From CAVQYV01 sp963718295 [NCBI: uncultured Methylomirabilota bacterium] (GTDB lineage Bacteria; Methylomirabilota; Methylomirabilia; CAVQYV01), in contig CAVQYV010000004.1 in assembly GCA_963718295.1 (NCBI GenBank), positions 372,001 through 436,000 of the forward strand: a stretch of 64,000 nt of DNA, read 5' to 3'. Both the position numbers and the translations under genes were made by a program. Shown piece by piece: positions 53,140 through 63,503 of the stretch (positions within the stretch are counted from its first letter, which is position 1; the number at the start of each line of letters is the position of its first letter). The notes under the pieces are model-generated. The model was given only the letters and a program-made list of their open reading frames with translations. It ran no database searches and was not told where the DNA came from.

Positions 53140-54219
53140 ATGAGACTGGTGGACCAGTACATCGCCCGGGAATTCCTACGGATCTTCAGCTTGGCCCTTG
53201 CGATTTTTATCTCCCTGTATCTGATCGTCGATCTCTTCGACAACACCTCCCGTTTCATCGACGCCGGGGCCACGCTGGAGGTGATCGTACAGTACTATAT
53301 GTTCAAGATTCCTAATATCGTCTTCCAGGTCCTCCCGGCCGCTGTGCTCTTCGCCAGCCTCCTGAGCCTGGGAAACCTGAACCGCTTCAATGAGCTCGTT
53401 GCCTTCAAGATGGGGGGGCTCAACCCCTATCGATTGGGGGGTTCGATCTTAATCCTTTCCTTCTCTTTTTTCCTGGCCGCCCTGGTGGTGAGCGAATTCT
53501 TCCTTCCCTTCATGAACGGGAAGGCCTTTGACATCAAGCGCACCCAGATCGAGCGACTTCCCCCCTTCACCTACACCAAAGAGAATGACATCTGGTATCG
53601 GGCCCGGAGCAACCGGATGCTGCATATCTCACTGGTCGACGTGGAAGCACAAAAGCTCTATGGCTTGAGCATCTTCGAGCTGGGAAAATCGGCTCAACTG
53701 GCCAAGAGGTGGGATGCCAAGGAGGCACAGTGGACCGGGTCGGGCTGGATCTTGCGAGGTGGCTTCCTCCGAACCTTTCGGGATGGAATGCTTTCGGCCG
53801 TTCAGGAATTTTCCGAGATGAAGACCGATCTGCCTGTAACTCCCCTTGAGTTCGCCCGAGTGGAAAGGGAGCCGGAGGAGATGAATTTCCGCGAACTCAA
53901 GGCCTACATCAAGAAGCTCTCTGCCAGCGGGGTTCGGACGGTGAGATACAAGGTAGATCTTCAAATCAAGATGAGCATTCCTTTCACCAGCCTGATCATG
54001 TCCCTCTTTGGAATCTCCTTCGCCCTGCGGGCCAGAAGGGGAAGCCTGCTCGTCAGTGCGGGGATCAGCCTGCTGGCGGGGCTGGGATACTGGATTGTGC
54101 TGGCGTTAGGGATCTCTTTGGGCCACTCCGGGGCATTGCCTCCCTTCTGGGCTGCCTGGGGAGGAAATATCCTCTTTGGAACGGCAGGCTTGCTGCTGCT
54201 TTCAGGGGCGAGAACATAG
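53140..54219 (+). CDS. lptG: LPS export permease LptG
   Basis: This is the partner of LptF in the LPS transporter. The 359-residue product begins MRLVDQYIAREFLRIFSLAL and has three N-terminal helices, a periplasmic beta domain (NDIWYRARSNRMLHISLVDV, WTGSGWILRGGFLRTF) and three C-terminal helices with VDLQIKMSIPFTSLIMSLFG and WAAWGGNILFGTAGLLLL. Together with lptF it shows that the organism makes LPS or a related outer-membrane glycolipid. Confidence 0.93.
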   Translation: MRLVDQYIAREFLRIFSLALAIFISLYLIVDLFDNTSRFIDAGATLEVIVQYYMFKIPNIVFQVLPAAVLFASLLSLGNLNRFNELVAFKMGGLNPYRLGGSILILSFSFFLAALVVSEFFLPFMNGKAFDIKRTQIERLPPFTYTKENDIWYRARSNRMLHISLVDVEAQKLYGLSIFELGKSAQLAKRWDAKEAQWTGSGWILRGGFLRTFRDGMLSAVQEFSEMKTDLPVTPLEFARVEREPEEMNFRELKAYIKKLSASGVRTVRYKVDLQIKMSIPFTSLIMSLFGISFALRARRGSLLVSAGISLLAGLGYWIVLALGISLGHSGALPPFWAAWGGNILFGTAGLLLLSGART

Positions 54220-54249
54220 CCATCGGCTGTATCGGGGGGAAGAGCCATC

Positions 54250-54519
54250 ATGATGCTGAAACTGGATCTATGGGTGTTGATTGGATTGGCCGCACAGGTC
54301 TTGTTTTCCATGCGCTTTGTCGTCCAGTGGATTGCCTCGGAGCGGAGAAAACAGAGTGTCATCCCCATTAGCTTTTGGTACCTGAGCATCGCAGGGAGCC
54401 TGGTGCTGCTCTTGTATGCCATCCATCGCCAGGACCTCGTTTTCACATCAGGGCAGGCCTTTGGTACGTTCGTTTACGTCCGAAATCTGATGTTGATCTA
54501 TCGCCGGCGTCCCTCCTGA
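54250..54519 (+). CDS. Lipid A biosynthesis N-terminal domain (LAB_N) membrane protein
   Basis: The 89-residue protein has three helices and the LAB_N pattern (LIGLAAQVLFSMRFVVQWIA, SVIPISFWYLSIAGSLVLLL, FGTFVYVRNLMLIY). In other bacteria this domain stands alone or at the N-terminus of glycosyltransferases that modify lipid A. Being directly after lptFG supports an envelope-lipid role. Its last 22 bases overlap the convergent dehydrogenase gene. Confidence 0.88.
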   Translation: MMLKLDLWVLIGLAAQVLFSMRFVVQWIASERRKQSVIPISFWYLSIAGSLVLLLYAIHRQDLVFTSGQAFGTFVYVRNLMLIYRRRPS

Positions 54520-55505
54520 CGGGAATAGACCTCCGGGTTCACCACGCCACTGGGCCGTTCGTTCCGTAAGACCTGGATTACGTTTTCGGCGGATCGGAGG
54601 CTCATCGCCCGTAGCGCCGGATAGGTCGCGCCTCCCACATGGGGGGTGAGAACCACGTTGGCAAGCCCCAGGAGCGGGCTCTGTTGCAGGGGCTCCTTTT
54701 CATACACGTCCAGGCCGGCTCCGGCTATCCAGCCTTCTTGCAGTGCTCGAATCAGGGCGGACTCGTCGACGATGATCCCCCGGGAGGCGTTGATGAGGTA
54801 GGCAGTGGGCTTCATCTGCCTCAGCTGCGACTCGCCTATGAACTTTCCGCTCTCGGGGGAGGGGGAAAGGTGGATGGTGACGAAGTCGGAGGAGGAAAGG
54901 AGTTCTTCGAGGGAGACATATCGAATTCCGTATTCCTCGGCGAATCTTTCATCCTGAACTTTGTCGTAGGCCAGGACCCTCATTTCGAATCCCTTGGCCC
55001 GCCTGGCCACTGCCTTTCCGATGCGGCCGAGACCCACGATCCCCAGGGTTTTCTCCGATACGTCCTCAGCAATGATCAATTCCCATCGACCCTCCCGCAC
55101 GGCTCGATCCAGTTGAGGAATCCTCCGGGCTGCCGCCATGATCAGGGCAAAGGCGAGATCGGCGGTGGCATTCACATTGGCCTCCAAGGTGATGGTGACA
55201 ATGATCCCCTGGTCGGAGGCGGCCGCAAGATCCACGTTATCCACCCCCACCCCCAAACGAGAGATCACCCTGAGCTGCGGAGCAGAGTCGAACACCCTTC
55301 GGGTCAAAGGCTCCTCCACCCCGGCGATGATCGCCTCCTTGCCCCCTAACAGGCTGATGAGGGTCTCCTCGCTCCAGGAGCCTGCAGGCCTTCGCTGGAG
55401 GTCATATTCCAAGCCTTCGCCAGCCAACAGATCGAAGGCCTCAGGATGGTGGAGTCCGAAGATGTGAGAGGTGATGAGAACCTTGTCCGAGGTGCGTTTT
55501 TGCAT
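54498..55505 (-). CDS. D-isomer-specific 2-hydroxyacid dehydrogenase (phosphoglycerate dehydrogenase-like)
   Basis: The 335-residue product has the NAD-binding LGIVGLGRIGKAVARRAKGF (about 146-165), VISRLGVGVDNVDLAAASDQ, NASRGIIVDESALIRALQEG and the catalytic Arg/Glu/His set ending in VVLTPHVGGATYPALRAMS. It resembles the SerA catalytic part without an ACT domain, so serine synthesis is possible but not proven. The start at 55505 has CGGAGG upstream; an in-frame ATG at 55547 does not. Confidence 0.88.
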   Translation of the reverse strand: MQKRTSDKVLITSHIFGLHHPEAFDLLAGEGLEYDLQRRPAGSWSEETLISLLGGKEAIIAGVEEPLTRRVFDSAPQLRVISRLGVGVDNVDLAAASDQGIIVTITLEANVNATADLAFALIMAAARRIPQLDRAVREGRWELIIAEDVSEKTLGIVGLGRIGKAVARRAKGFEMRVLAYDKVQDERFAEEYGIRYVSLEELLSSSDFVTIHLSPSPESGKFIGESQLRQMKPTAYLINASRGIIVDESALIRALQEGWIAGAGLDVYEKEPLQQSPLLGLANVVLTPHVGGATYPALRAMSLRSAENVIQVLRNERPSGVVNPEVYSRQEGRRR

Positions 55506-55770
55506 GATAGCCTCCGGGTTGGATGTGGAGTGTGATGCTTCCTGCATCGATCCTTCTTCTGCGACTTTTCCACTTTACGAAATCTCCTTTCTATGGCCTT
55601 CTTCAGGATGCAGGGCGGGTGTAACCTCGAAGGCCCCGCATAAGGGTTGGAAAGCCCATAGGCCCCCGCGACGGCCCGAACCACCTCCTCCATGATCTCT
55701 CCAAGAAAGACCTGGTAATGTCTCGAAAGAAGCGTGATCCCTTGGCGGCAGGATCTCCATGGATCCTTGA

Positions 55771-55929
<159 letters not shown>

Positions 55930-55992
55930 GACATAACCCTGGGGGCACCACTGCTGAGGGCAGCCGACAAATGGAATCCTCTGGCACTCTTC

Positions 55993-56817
55993 CTATTTCC
56001 TTTGGCAGCCAGGGCAATAATAGGTGGCTCGGCCGCCCAGGTTCCGCTTCAAGATGATACCCTCGCAGCGAGGACAAGGCGATTCGATTCGGCTGTAGAC
56101 CTGCAAAGACTTCTGGTGGCCGCCTCGCCTTCCCTCGGCATCCTGAAAGCTGATGATGCTGGTTCCACCCTCATCGATTGCCGCGCTCAGGACCCTCTCC
56201 ATCGCCCGGCGTAATCTCCCCAACTCGGGTCGGGTGAGGTCGCGTGCCGGTTTCCATGGATCAATGGAGGAATCGAAGAGGATCTCGCTGGCGTAAATGT
56301 TGCCAATCCCCGCGATCAGACGCTGATCCATTATTACCTGTTTGATGGGAGCCGACCGTCTCTTGAATGCCTTTCCCAATTCAGACAAGGAAATTCCGCC
56401 GACCAGCGGCTCCCATCCCAGGCGGCTCAGTTCAGGGATCCTCTCCAGGGGCAGGAGAGGGTAAAATCTGATGCGCCCAAAAGTCCGGGGGTCGGCATAG
56501 TGAAGCTCTGAGCCATCATGAAACCGGATGAGCAGATGAGTGTGTTTGCCGGGGGTCTTGGATTGCGGGAAGAAGATTAGGCTGCCACTCATTCCCAAAT
56601 GGAAGAGCAAAGAGAAGTCCTTTCCCTGAAGGATGAGATACTTTCCCCGCCGAAGGCAGGTCACGAACCGATGGTCCAGGATTTCCTTCCGGATGTGTTT
56701 CTTGGTCATTGGATCTATGACCCGCTTTCCCGCCACTCGCACCTGGCGGATCCGTTTTCCGAGGACCAGCCGAGCTAAGGCCGATCTGATAGTTTCCACC
56801 TCGGGAAGTTCAGGCAC
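55993..56817 (-). CDS. mutM: Formamidopyrimidine-DNA glycosylase MutM (Fpg)
   Basis: This is a base-excision repair enzyme for 8-oxoguanine and FAPy lesions. The start is placed at GTG 56817, because the mature protein must begin PELPEVETIRSALARLVLGK with the catalytic Pro and Glu; the open frame upstream would hide them. It also has FHLGMSGSLIFF, YADPRTFGRIRFY, QRLIAGIGNIYASEILFDSS-type helix-two-turn-helix and a C-terminal zinc finger (CPRC..CPGCQRK). The 274 residues are normal. Confidence 0.95.
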   Translation of the reverse strand: MPELPEVETIRSALARLVLGKRIRQVRVAGKRVIDPMTKKHIRKEILDHRFVTCLRRGKYLILQGKDFSLLFHLGMSGSLIFFPQSKTPGKHTHLLIRFHDGSELHYADPRTFGRIRFYPLLPLERIPELSRLGWEPLVGGISLSELGKAFKRRSAPIKQVIMDQRLIAGIGNIYASEILFDSSIDPWKPARDLTRPELGRLRRAMERVLSAAIDEGGTSIISFQDAEGRRGGHQKSLQVYSRIESPCPRCEGIILKRNLGGRATYYCPGCQRK

Positions 56818-56878
56818 CGAAGACTCCTTCCAATTTTTTTTTGCGCATACATAAGGCCTCGCTATTCCCACTCTCCAT

Positions 56879-56907
56879 TTGCCTTTACATGACCCCAAGA
56901 TTATGAT
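56879..56907 (+). promoter_or_regulatory. Sigma-70-type promoter for the EF-G2 gene
   Basis: TTGCCT (56879-56884) and TATGAT (56902-56907) have a 17-base spacer. They lie in the divergent gap between mutM and the translation-factor gene, 47 bases before its ATG. Confidence 0.5.
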
Positions 56908-56953
56908 AAGCAAAAAGTCGTCCTAATGGGAATACTAAAATACGGAGGTTGGG

Positions 56954-59044
56954 ATGAGGAAATTCGAGATATCCAAAATTCGCAATATCGGACTCATCGG
57001 TCACGGGGGTGAGGGAAAGACCTCTTTGACCGAAGCGATGCTGTTTTCTTCCGGTGCGACCAATCGCCTGGGACGAGCAGAGGATGGCACCACCACTTCC
57101 GATTTCGACGAAGACGAGATTGCACGAAAGAACAGCATCAGCTCATCCATTGCCTTTTGTGAATGGCGGGGACACGAGATCAATCTGATTGACACCCCGG
57201 GCTTTTCCAATTTTCTGGCCGATACCAAGCTCTCCCTCCGGGTGGCGGATTCGGCAGTGGTGGTGGTCAGTGCGGTCTCGGGGGTGCGGGTTCAGACGGA
57301 AAAGGTCTGGCAGTTCGCCGATGAATATGAACTTCCGAGATTCCTCTTCATCAACAAGATGGACCGGGATATGGCGGACTTCTTCCGAACCGTGGAGGAG
57401 ATTCGAGAGGGCCTTTGCCCGGTGGCAATCCCCCTCCAGATCCCGATCGGGGCAGAGGCCTCATTTCAGGGGATGATAGACCTCCTCTCCTTGAAGGCAC
57501 TCACCTTTAGAGAGGGGATGGATGGCAAATACGATCTGAAGGAGATGCCCCCCGACCTCAAGGAGAAAGCGGAGGAGTGGCGGAGCAAGCTGATGGAAAC
57601 CGTTGCCGAGACCGATGATTCGCTGTTGGAGAAATACTTGGAGGTGGGGGAGCTGAGCCTCGATGAGTTGAGCGAAGGTCTCCGGCGGGCGACCTTTGCC
57701 AGAAAGATCGTCCCGATCCTCTGCGGCTCAGCCACCCGGAACATGGGTGCCACCCCTCTCATGGATCAGATCATCTCCTGGTGCCCTTCCCCTCTGGACC
57801 GTCCGAACATCGAAGGAGAGAACCCGAAGACCAAAGAGAAGGAGACCCGAAAGGCGGCAGAAGAGGAGCCCCTGGCAGCCCTCGTCTTCAAGACATTGGC
57901 GGATCCTTATGCGGGGAAGCTGACCCTCTTCCGGGTCTATTCGGGTCATCTCGATTCCGATTCCTCGGTTTATAATGCCAGTAAAGGCATCAGGGAGCGG
58001 GTGGGACAACTGGTTCAATTGCGAGGCAAGAACCAGGTCCCGGTGTCCACCCTGGGTCCGGGGGAGTTGGGGGCCATGGTAAAGTTGAAGGAGACCAGCA
58101 CCGGAGATAGCCTCTGCGACGAAAAGTCCCCCATCCTGTTTCCTGCCGTCACGATCCCCCAACCTGTGATCTCCCTCGCTATCGAGCCCAAATCAAAGGG
58201 AGATGAGGAAAAACTCTCCTCCGGCCTGGCTCGCCTGGTCGAGGAAGATCCCTCGCTTCGATTCGGTCGAGACCCCCAGACCAAAGAGGCCCTGATTTCC
58301 GGGGTGGGGGAGATGCATCTGGATATCGCCGTGGCGCGATTGAGGCGAAAATTCGGGGTGGAGGTCAATGTCAAAACGCCCAGAGTCCCCTACAAGGAGA
58401 CCATTCGTGCTTCTTCGGAGACGCAGGGGAAATATAAGAAGCAGACGGGAGGACGTGGCCAGTACGGAGACTGTTGGGTGAAGGTGGAGCCTCTCCCCCA
58501 CGGGGGAGGTTACGAGTTCGTCAATCAGATCGTGGGAGGGGTCATCCCCCGGCAATACATCCCGGCGGTGGAGAAGGGCGTCATCGAGGCCATGGAGGAG
58601 GGCGCCCTCGCAGGGTATGCCGTAACGGATATCAAAGTGACCCTCTACGATGGGTCTTATCACCCTGTCGATTCCTCGGAGATGGCCTTTAAGATCGCGG
58701 GCTCGATGGGCTTCAAGAAGGCGGTGTTAGGGGCCTCACCGGTGCTGTTGGAGCCCATCATGAACGTGGAGGTTATAGTTCCCGACGAATCGATGGGCGA
58801 TGTCATTGGCGATCTCAACAGCAAACGGGGGCGAGTGCAGGGAGTGGAGGCAAAGAGTAAGATCCAGGTCATCCGGGCCCGAGTCCCCCTGGCGGAGATG
58901 CTCAGATATGCCTCGGAGTTGAAATCCATGACCGGGGATCGTGGAGACTACAGCATGGATTTCTCTCACTACGAGGAAGTCCCCGGCCACATTCAGGAAA
59001 AGATCATCGAGCAGTCCAAGAAGGAGAAAGAGGAAGAGCAGTAG
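56954..59044 (+). CDS. fusA2: Elongation factor G-like protein (EF-G2 type)
   Basis: This is a translational GTPase of the EF-G family. The 696 residues show a P-loop GHGGEGKTSLTEAMLF (canonical EF-G has GHIDAGKTT), DTPGFSNFLADTKLSLRVAD, FINKMDRDMADFF, domain II-III segments and the domain IV block GKYKKQTGGRGQYGDCWVKV. The altered P-loop and the short switch region (DGTTTSDFDEDEIARKNSIS) place it with EF-G2 paralogues as in Thermus and Mycobacterium, not with the main FusA of the str operon. Its cellular role is less certain. The C-terminus is lysine- and glutamate-rich. Confidence 0.88.
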   Translation: MRKFEISKIRNIGLIGHGGEGKTSLTEAMLFSSGATNRLGRAEDGTTTSDFDEDEIARKNSISSSIAFCEWRGHEINLIDTPGFSNFLADTKLSLRVADSAVVVVSAVSGVRVQTEKVWQFADEYELPRFLFINKMDRDMADFFRTVEEIREGLCPVAIPLQIPIGAEASFQGMIDLLSLKALTFREGMDGKYDLKEMPPDLKEKAEEWRSKLMETVAETDDSLLEKYLEVGELSLDELSEGLRRATFARKIVPILCGSATRNMGATPLMDQIISWCPSPLDRPNIEGENPKTKEKETRKAAEEEPLAALVFKTLADPYAGKLTLFRVYSGHLDSDSSVYNASKGIRERVGQLVQLRGKNQVPVSTLGPGELGAMVKLKETSTGDSLCDEKSPILFPAVTIPQPVISLAIEPKSKGDEEKLSSGLARLVEEDPSLRFGRDPQTKEALISGVGEMHLDIAVARLRRKFGVEVNVKTPRVPYKETIRASSETQGKYKKQTGGRGQYGDCWVKVEPLPHGGGYEFVNQIVGGVIPRQYIPAVEKGVIEAMEEGALAGYAVTDIKVTLYDGSYHPVDSSEMAFKIAGSMGFKKAVLGASPVLLEPIMNVEVIVPDESMGDVIGDLNSKRGRVQGVEAKSKIQVIRARVPLAEMLRYASELKSMTGDRGDYSMDFSHYEEVPGHIQEKIIEQSKKEKEEEQ

Positions 59045-59283
59045 GGGGGCACTGGATTCCAGCGCAGACTGACAGGGCTGAAATGGACTGCGAAGGGCTC
59101 CATGCCCTGGGTTCTGGGTAAAGTCAGGTGGATCGCCGGAATTGCCATTTCCTCTCTTTTTTGCATATCTATCGCTCGGGAAGGGAAATGATGGATCCCA
59201 TTGGCAAAGAGGAGATCAACGAGGCCGTATGAAATAAAATCCTTGCATGGTGAGCAAAGATATGTTAATTTTTTAGTCCAGAT

Positions 59284-59312
59284 AGAGTGGGCCACGCCCA
59301 CTCTTTCCTTTT
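59284..59312 (+). terminator. Terminator or attenuator in the rimP-nusA-infB leader
   Basis: A perfect 9-bp stem (AGAGTGGGC / GCCCACTCT) with a CAC loop is followed by TTCCTTTT. It lies 34 bases before rimP. It may end fusA2 transcription or act as a leader attenuator for the NusA operon, which is autoregulated in other bacteria. The rest of the 300-base gap 59045-59345 has no gene; an AT-rich stretch at 59225-59275 could hold a promoter. Confidence 0.65.
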
Positions 59313-59345
59313 GTGAAGCAAGACAGAACATAAGAAGAGAGAAAA

Positions 59346-59843
59346 ATGCCCTCTCCCAGAGATCAAGTCGTCTCCCGGATCAAGGAAATCCTGATCCCTG
59401 CCCTGAATTCTCTCGGGCTGGAATTGGTGGAAGTGGAATATCGTCCGGAGAGCAGAGGTTGGGTGCTGCGGGTCTACCTCGATAGAGAGGGCGGTGTGAC
59501 CTTAGAGGATTGCCGGAGGGTGAGTGAGCAGGTGGGAGACCTCCTGGATGTAGAGGATCTCATCGATCACCGCTATCGCTTGGAAGTCTCCTCCCCGGGA
59601 TTCGATCGGCCCTTGGTGAACGAGAAGGATTTCGTGCGATTTGCGGGGCAGCGGGCTCAAATTACCACGGATGAGCCCATCACCAACCAAAAGAATTTTC
59701 AGGGAAGGATCTTGGGGGTATCGGACCACAAGATTCTGATCGAGCGGGAGGAGGGGCAAAGGCTGGAGATTCCGTACGGGAGAATCGTAAGAGCCCGCAT
59801 CCTCCCAGAATTCTCAGGGAAAGGAAAGGTAAGGAATTCATGA
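59346..59843 (+). CDS. rimP: Ribosome maturation factor RimP
   Basis: RimP assists 30S subunit maturation. The 165-residue product has LNSLGLELVEVEYRPESRGW, VLRVYLDREGGVTLEDCRRV, DLIDHRYRLEVSSPGFDRPL and a C-terminal SH3-like barrel (FQGRILGVSDHKILIE, EIPYGRIVRARI). It overlaps nusA by 4 bases and starts the conserved rimP-nusA-infB operon. Confidence 0.94.
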   Translation: MPSPRDQVVSRIKEILIPALNSLGLELVEVEYRPESRGWVLRVYLDREGGVTLEDCRRVSEQVGDLLDVEDLIDHRYRLEVSSPGFDRPLVNEKDFVRFAGQRAQITTDEPITNQKNFQGRILGVSDHKILIEREEGQRLEIPYGRIVRARILPEFSGKGKVRNS

Positions 59844-61129
59844 GGCCGGAATTGGTTCAGGCGATCGAGCAGATGGGTAGAGAAAAAGGCATCGATCGTT
59901 CCGTTTTGATTGAAGCGGTGAGCGCCGCCCTCCTCTCTGCCTCCCGTAAGGCTCTCGGATCGCCCGTAGATCTCAAGATTTGCTTCGATGATCAATCGGG
60001 GAGATTCCGCCTCTACTCCCAGATGAAGGTTGTCGAGATGCCGGTGAACTGCAAATTCGAAATCTCCTTGCCGGAGGCCCTCAAGATTCGTGCCGATGCG
60101 GCTGTGGGGGAACAGGTTGAAGTGGAGGTGGAGCCCCAGGTCTTTGGGCGGATTGCCGCCCAGACGGCCAAACAGGTGATCATCCAGAGAGTGAGAGAAG
60201 CGGAGCGCTTGGAGTTGTATCGCAGTTTCAAGGCCCGGGAAGGGGAGCTCATTCATGGCGCAGTGCAACGAATCACCAGGGGCGGTATTGTGGTCGACTT
60301 GGGCAAGACCGAAGGCCTCCTCCCCGCCAAAGAACAGCTGTCCAATGAGGAATATCGACCGAGAGACCGGATTCGAGCTTACATTTTGGAGGTGAGAAAA
60401 ACCTCCAAGGGCTCCCAGATCATCCTCTCCCGCACCCATCCGGCCTTTCTGATCAAGCTCTTTGAGGCGGAAGTCCCGGAGATCCACGAGGGGCTGGTAA
60501 GGATCAAGTCGGCTGCGCGGGAACCGGGGGAAAGGGCCAAAATCTCCGTGGTCTCCAAGGATCCCAATGTCGATCCGGTCGGCGCGTGTGTGGGGTTTCG
60601 AGGGGTCAGAGTGCAGGCAATCGTCAAGGAGCTCCAGGGGGAAAAGATCGATATCATCCCCTGGAAGGAAAACGCGGGCGAATTCATTGCCCACGCCCTG
60701 GCTCCGGCGGCGGTAACGCAAGTGAGTGTGGATGAAAAGGCACACATCCTTAACGTCGTTGTGGCTGACGATCAGCTCTCCCTTGCCATCGGGAAAAGGG
60801 GGAGGAATGCGCGTCTGGCCTCCAAGCTTGTCGGGTGGAAGGTGGACATAAAGAGCGTCTCGGCGGTCAGCAAGGAGGCCGAGAGGAAGAAAGAACTTCG
60901 GAGAAGGCAGGTGTCTGCCCTTCAATCTTTGCCGAGCATAGGAGAGAAGATGGCAGAGAGGCTTGCGGATGCGGGATTTCTTTCGCTGGAGAAGATTGCC
61001 TATGCCCCTTTGGATGTGCTGAAAGCAGTGAAGGGCATCGGAGAAAAAACGGCGGAGAAACTGGCTTCTGCGGCCCTTGAAGTATTGACCTCCGGAGGAG
61101 AAGTCAGGAAAGGCGAGGCGAAATCATAG
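59840..61129 (+). CDS. nusA: Transcription elongation/termination factor NusA
   Basis: NusA modulates RNA polymerase pausing, termination and antitermination. The 429 residues have the polymerase-binding N-terminal domain ([20 protein letters not shown]), an S1 domain ([20 protein letters not shown]), KH1 and KH2 ([40 protein letters not shown]), and a short C-terminal helix-hairpin-helix part ([37 protein letters not shown]). The acidic repeats of enterobacterial NusA are absent. Confidence 0.95.
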   Translation: MRPELVQAIEQMGREKGIDRSVLIEAVSAALLSASRKALGSPVDLKICFDDQSGRFRLYSQMKVVEMPVNCKFEISLPEALKIRADAAVGEQVEVEVEPQVFGRIAAQTAKQVIIQRVREAERLELYRSFKAREGELIHGAVQRITRGGIVVDLGKTEGLLPAKEQLSNEEYRPRDRIRAYILEVRKTSKGSQIILSRTHPAFLIKLFEAEVPEIHEGLVRIKSAAREPGERAKISVVSKDPNVDPVGACVGFRGVRVQAIVKELQGEKIDIIPWKENAGEFIAHALAPAAVTQVSVDEKAHILNVVVADDQLSLAIGKRGRNARLASKLVGWKVDIKSVSAVSKEAERKKELRRRQVSALQSLPSIGEKMAERLADAGFLSLEKIAYAPLDVLKAVKGIGEKTAEKLASAALEVLTSGGEVRKGEAKS

Positions 61130-61148
61130 AAGCCAGGAGGTGATTTGG

Positions 61149-63415
61149 GTGCCGAAGGTTCGGGTCTATGAACTGGCGAGGGAATTCGATTTGCCCAACA
61201 AGGAGATACTGGACGAGCTCACCCAGTCGGGCATTATCGTCCGTAGCCATAGCAGCAGTGTGGACGAGGGGGAGGCCAGGGCTGCCCTAAAGGCTGCCTT
61301 TGCGAAGAAGAAGGTGATGAAGGCCCCGACTTCAGCCCCGCAAGAGGCAACAGAGGCGCCTGCCAAACCGGGAGTTAAGAAAATGACTCCCCCCGCGAGG
61401 GCCAAGGTCTCTCCTGAGAAGTCGGCCAGGGTCCAGCCCCCAAAGGTCGCCACGTCGCCCGGAACCAAAACCGTCCCTCTGGTCCCCCAAGAATTGCCTC
61501 AGGGAGAGGTGACCAGGAAAGCAGCGGTGTTGGATCATCCCGAGGTGGCAGTCCCATTGCCCTCCCCGACTCCTGCTGGAAAAGAACCGGATGTCGTGCT
61601 CGCCGAGCTGCAAAGGGCTGAGGCCCCGGGCCGGGAGCTTCCTCCGGATGAGGCCCTGAGGGAGGTGAAACCGCCTTCTCCCATAAGGATCAGCGAGTCG
61701 GTTACGGTGAAAGAGTTATGCGACCTGTTGAACATCAGCCCCAGTGAGGTCATCAAGAAACTGATGAAGATGGGCATCATGGCCAACATCAATCAGATGA
61801 TCGAGGGAGAGGTCGCCAAGACAATCGCTTCCCGGTTTGGATTCACGGTGGAAGTGGAGCCCCTGGAGGCAACGACGGAAGTCAAGGAGGAAGAGGCAGT
61901 TCAGCTCGTGGCCCGATCCCCGGTGGTAACCATCATGGGCCATGTGGACCACGGGAAGACCTCCCTCTTGGATGCAATTCGCCACACCAATGTGATTGCC
62001 TCCGAATTCGGGGAAATCACCCAGCACATCGGGGCATACGAGGTGGAACTGGACAAGGGCAGGGTCGTCTTCCTGGACACCCCTGGCCACGAGGCCTTTA
62101 CTGCCATGAGGGCGAGGGGGACCCAGGTTACGGATATCGTCGTTCTGGTGGTAGCGGCTGATGACGGGGTAATGCCCCAGACCATCGAGGCGATCAACCA
62201 CGCCAAGGACGCCAAGGTCCCCATTATGGTGGCAATCAACAAGATCGACAAACTGGATGCGGATCCGGGTAAGGTTCGGCAACAGCTGTCGGATTATGGG
62301 CTGATATCCGAGGAGTGGGGAGGGCAGACCATCTTCGTCGAGATCTCAGCGAAGAAACGGACCGGGATCGAAAACCTACTGGAGATGCTGCTCTTGCAGG
62401 CGGAGATCCTGGAGCTGAAGGCCAATCCCGACTCTCGGGCAAAGGGTACCATTGTGGAAGCCCGATTGGACCGGGAAGGGGTCCAGTGGCCACGGTCCTG
62501 GTGCAGGGTGGGACCCTCAGGGTAGGGGATGCCTTTCTGGCGGGAGAGTATTTCGGAAGGGTGAGGGCCATGCTGGACGACAAGGGAAAGAGGGTGGAGA
62601 AGACGGGTCCCTCCAAGCCGGTAGAGGTATTTGGCTTCTCCGGAGTCCCGACGGCAGGGGAGGCCTTCCTGGTGGTTCCCGATGAGAAAAAGGCTCGTAT
62701 GATCGCGATTTCCCGGGCGCAGAAGCATCGGGAAGAGGTGATTGAGGCCAAGCCTCGCATAACCCTGGATGATCTTCATCGCCAGATCGAAGAGGGTGCG
62801 GTGAAGGAATTGCGGATGATCATCAAGGGGGACGTTCAAGGGTCGGTTGAGCCTGTGCAGGATTCACTGGAGAGAATTGGCACCGCAGCCGTAAAATTGA
62901 AGGTCATCCATAGTGGCGTAGGAGCCATCACCGAGTCGGATGTCGCCCTGGCCTCCGCCTCCAACGCGATCATCCTGGGGTTCAATGTGAAGCCGGAGAT
63001 CAAAGCCCAGAAATTGGCGGCCCAGGAAGGGGCAGAAATCCGGCTCTACAATGTGATCTATGACGCGATCAACGAGGTAAAGGCAGCCATGGAGGGCCTT
63101 CTGGAACCCAAGTATGTAGAGAGGATGCTCGGGCGGGCGGAAGTGAGGAATACCTTCACCATCGCGAGATCTGGGGCCATCGCTGGCTGCTACATCCTGG
63201 AAGGAAAAATAACGAGAGATGCTCCTGCAAGGGTATTGCGGGGAGGTCAATCCGTCTATGAAGGAAAGATAGACTCCCTTCGACGCTTCAAGGACGATGT
63301 GAGGGAGGTCAGCGCGGGTTACGAATGCGGTATGTCCATCCTGGGATTTTCCGACATCAAGGTCGGCGATCTGATTGAGACCTACGAGTTGGAAAGAGTA
63401 GCACAAAAGCTATAG
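61149..63415 (+). CDS. infB: Translation initiation factor IF-2, frameshifted
   Basis: This GTPase places initiator tRNA on the ribosome. GTG 61149 ([16 protein letters not shown]) is chosen because AGGAGGTGAT ends 6 bases upstream; GTG 61140 overlaps that site. It has an N-terminal IF2N domain, a Pro/Ala/Lys-rich linker, a second IF2N, and a G domain ([44 protein letters not shown]). The frame ends at 62525. Adding one G to the run 62473-62475 restores [20 protein letters not shown] and the rest of domains II-IV to 63415, 755 residues. An essential gene is unlikely to be truly broken, so a sequence error is likely. Confidence 0.92.
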
Positions 63416-63503
63416 GCGGAGCAGATGCCCGGATGAGGCCAGATATGAGGGCAAGGGCATCCGCGCTTGGATAGGGCATACGGAAGTGGATCAGGGAAGA
63501 GGG

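Noticed and set aside
55346-55693. Minus-strand frame MEEVVRAVAGAYGLSNPYAG upstream of the dehydrogenase
   Set aside because: It overlaps the real gene in another frame, turns basic and low-complexity, and matches no family I know.
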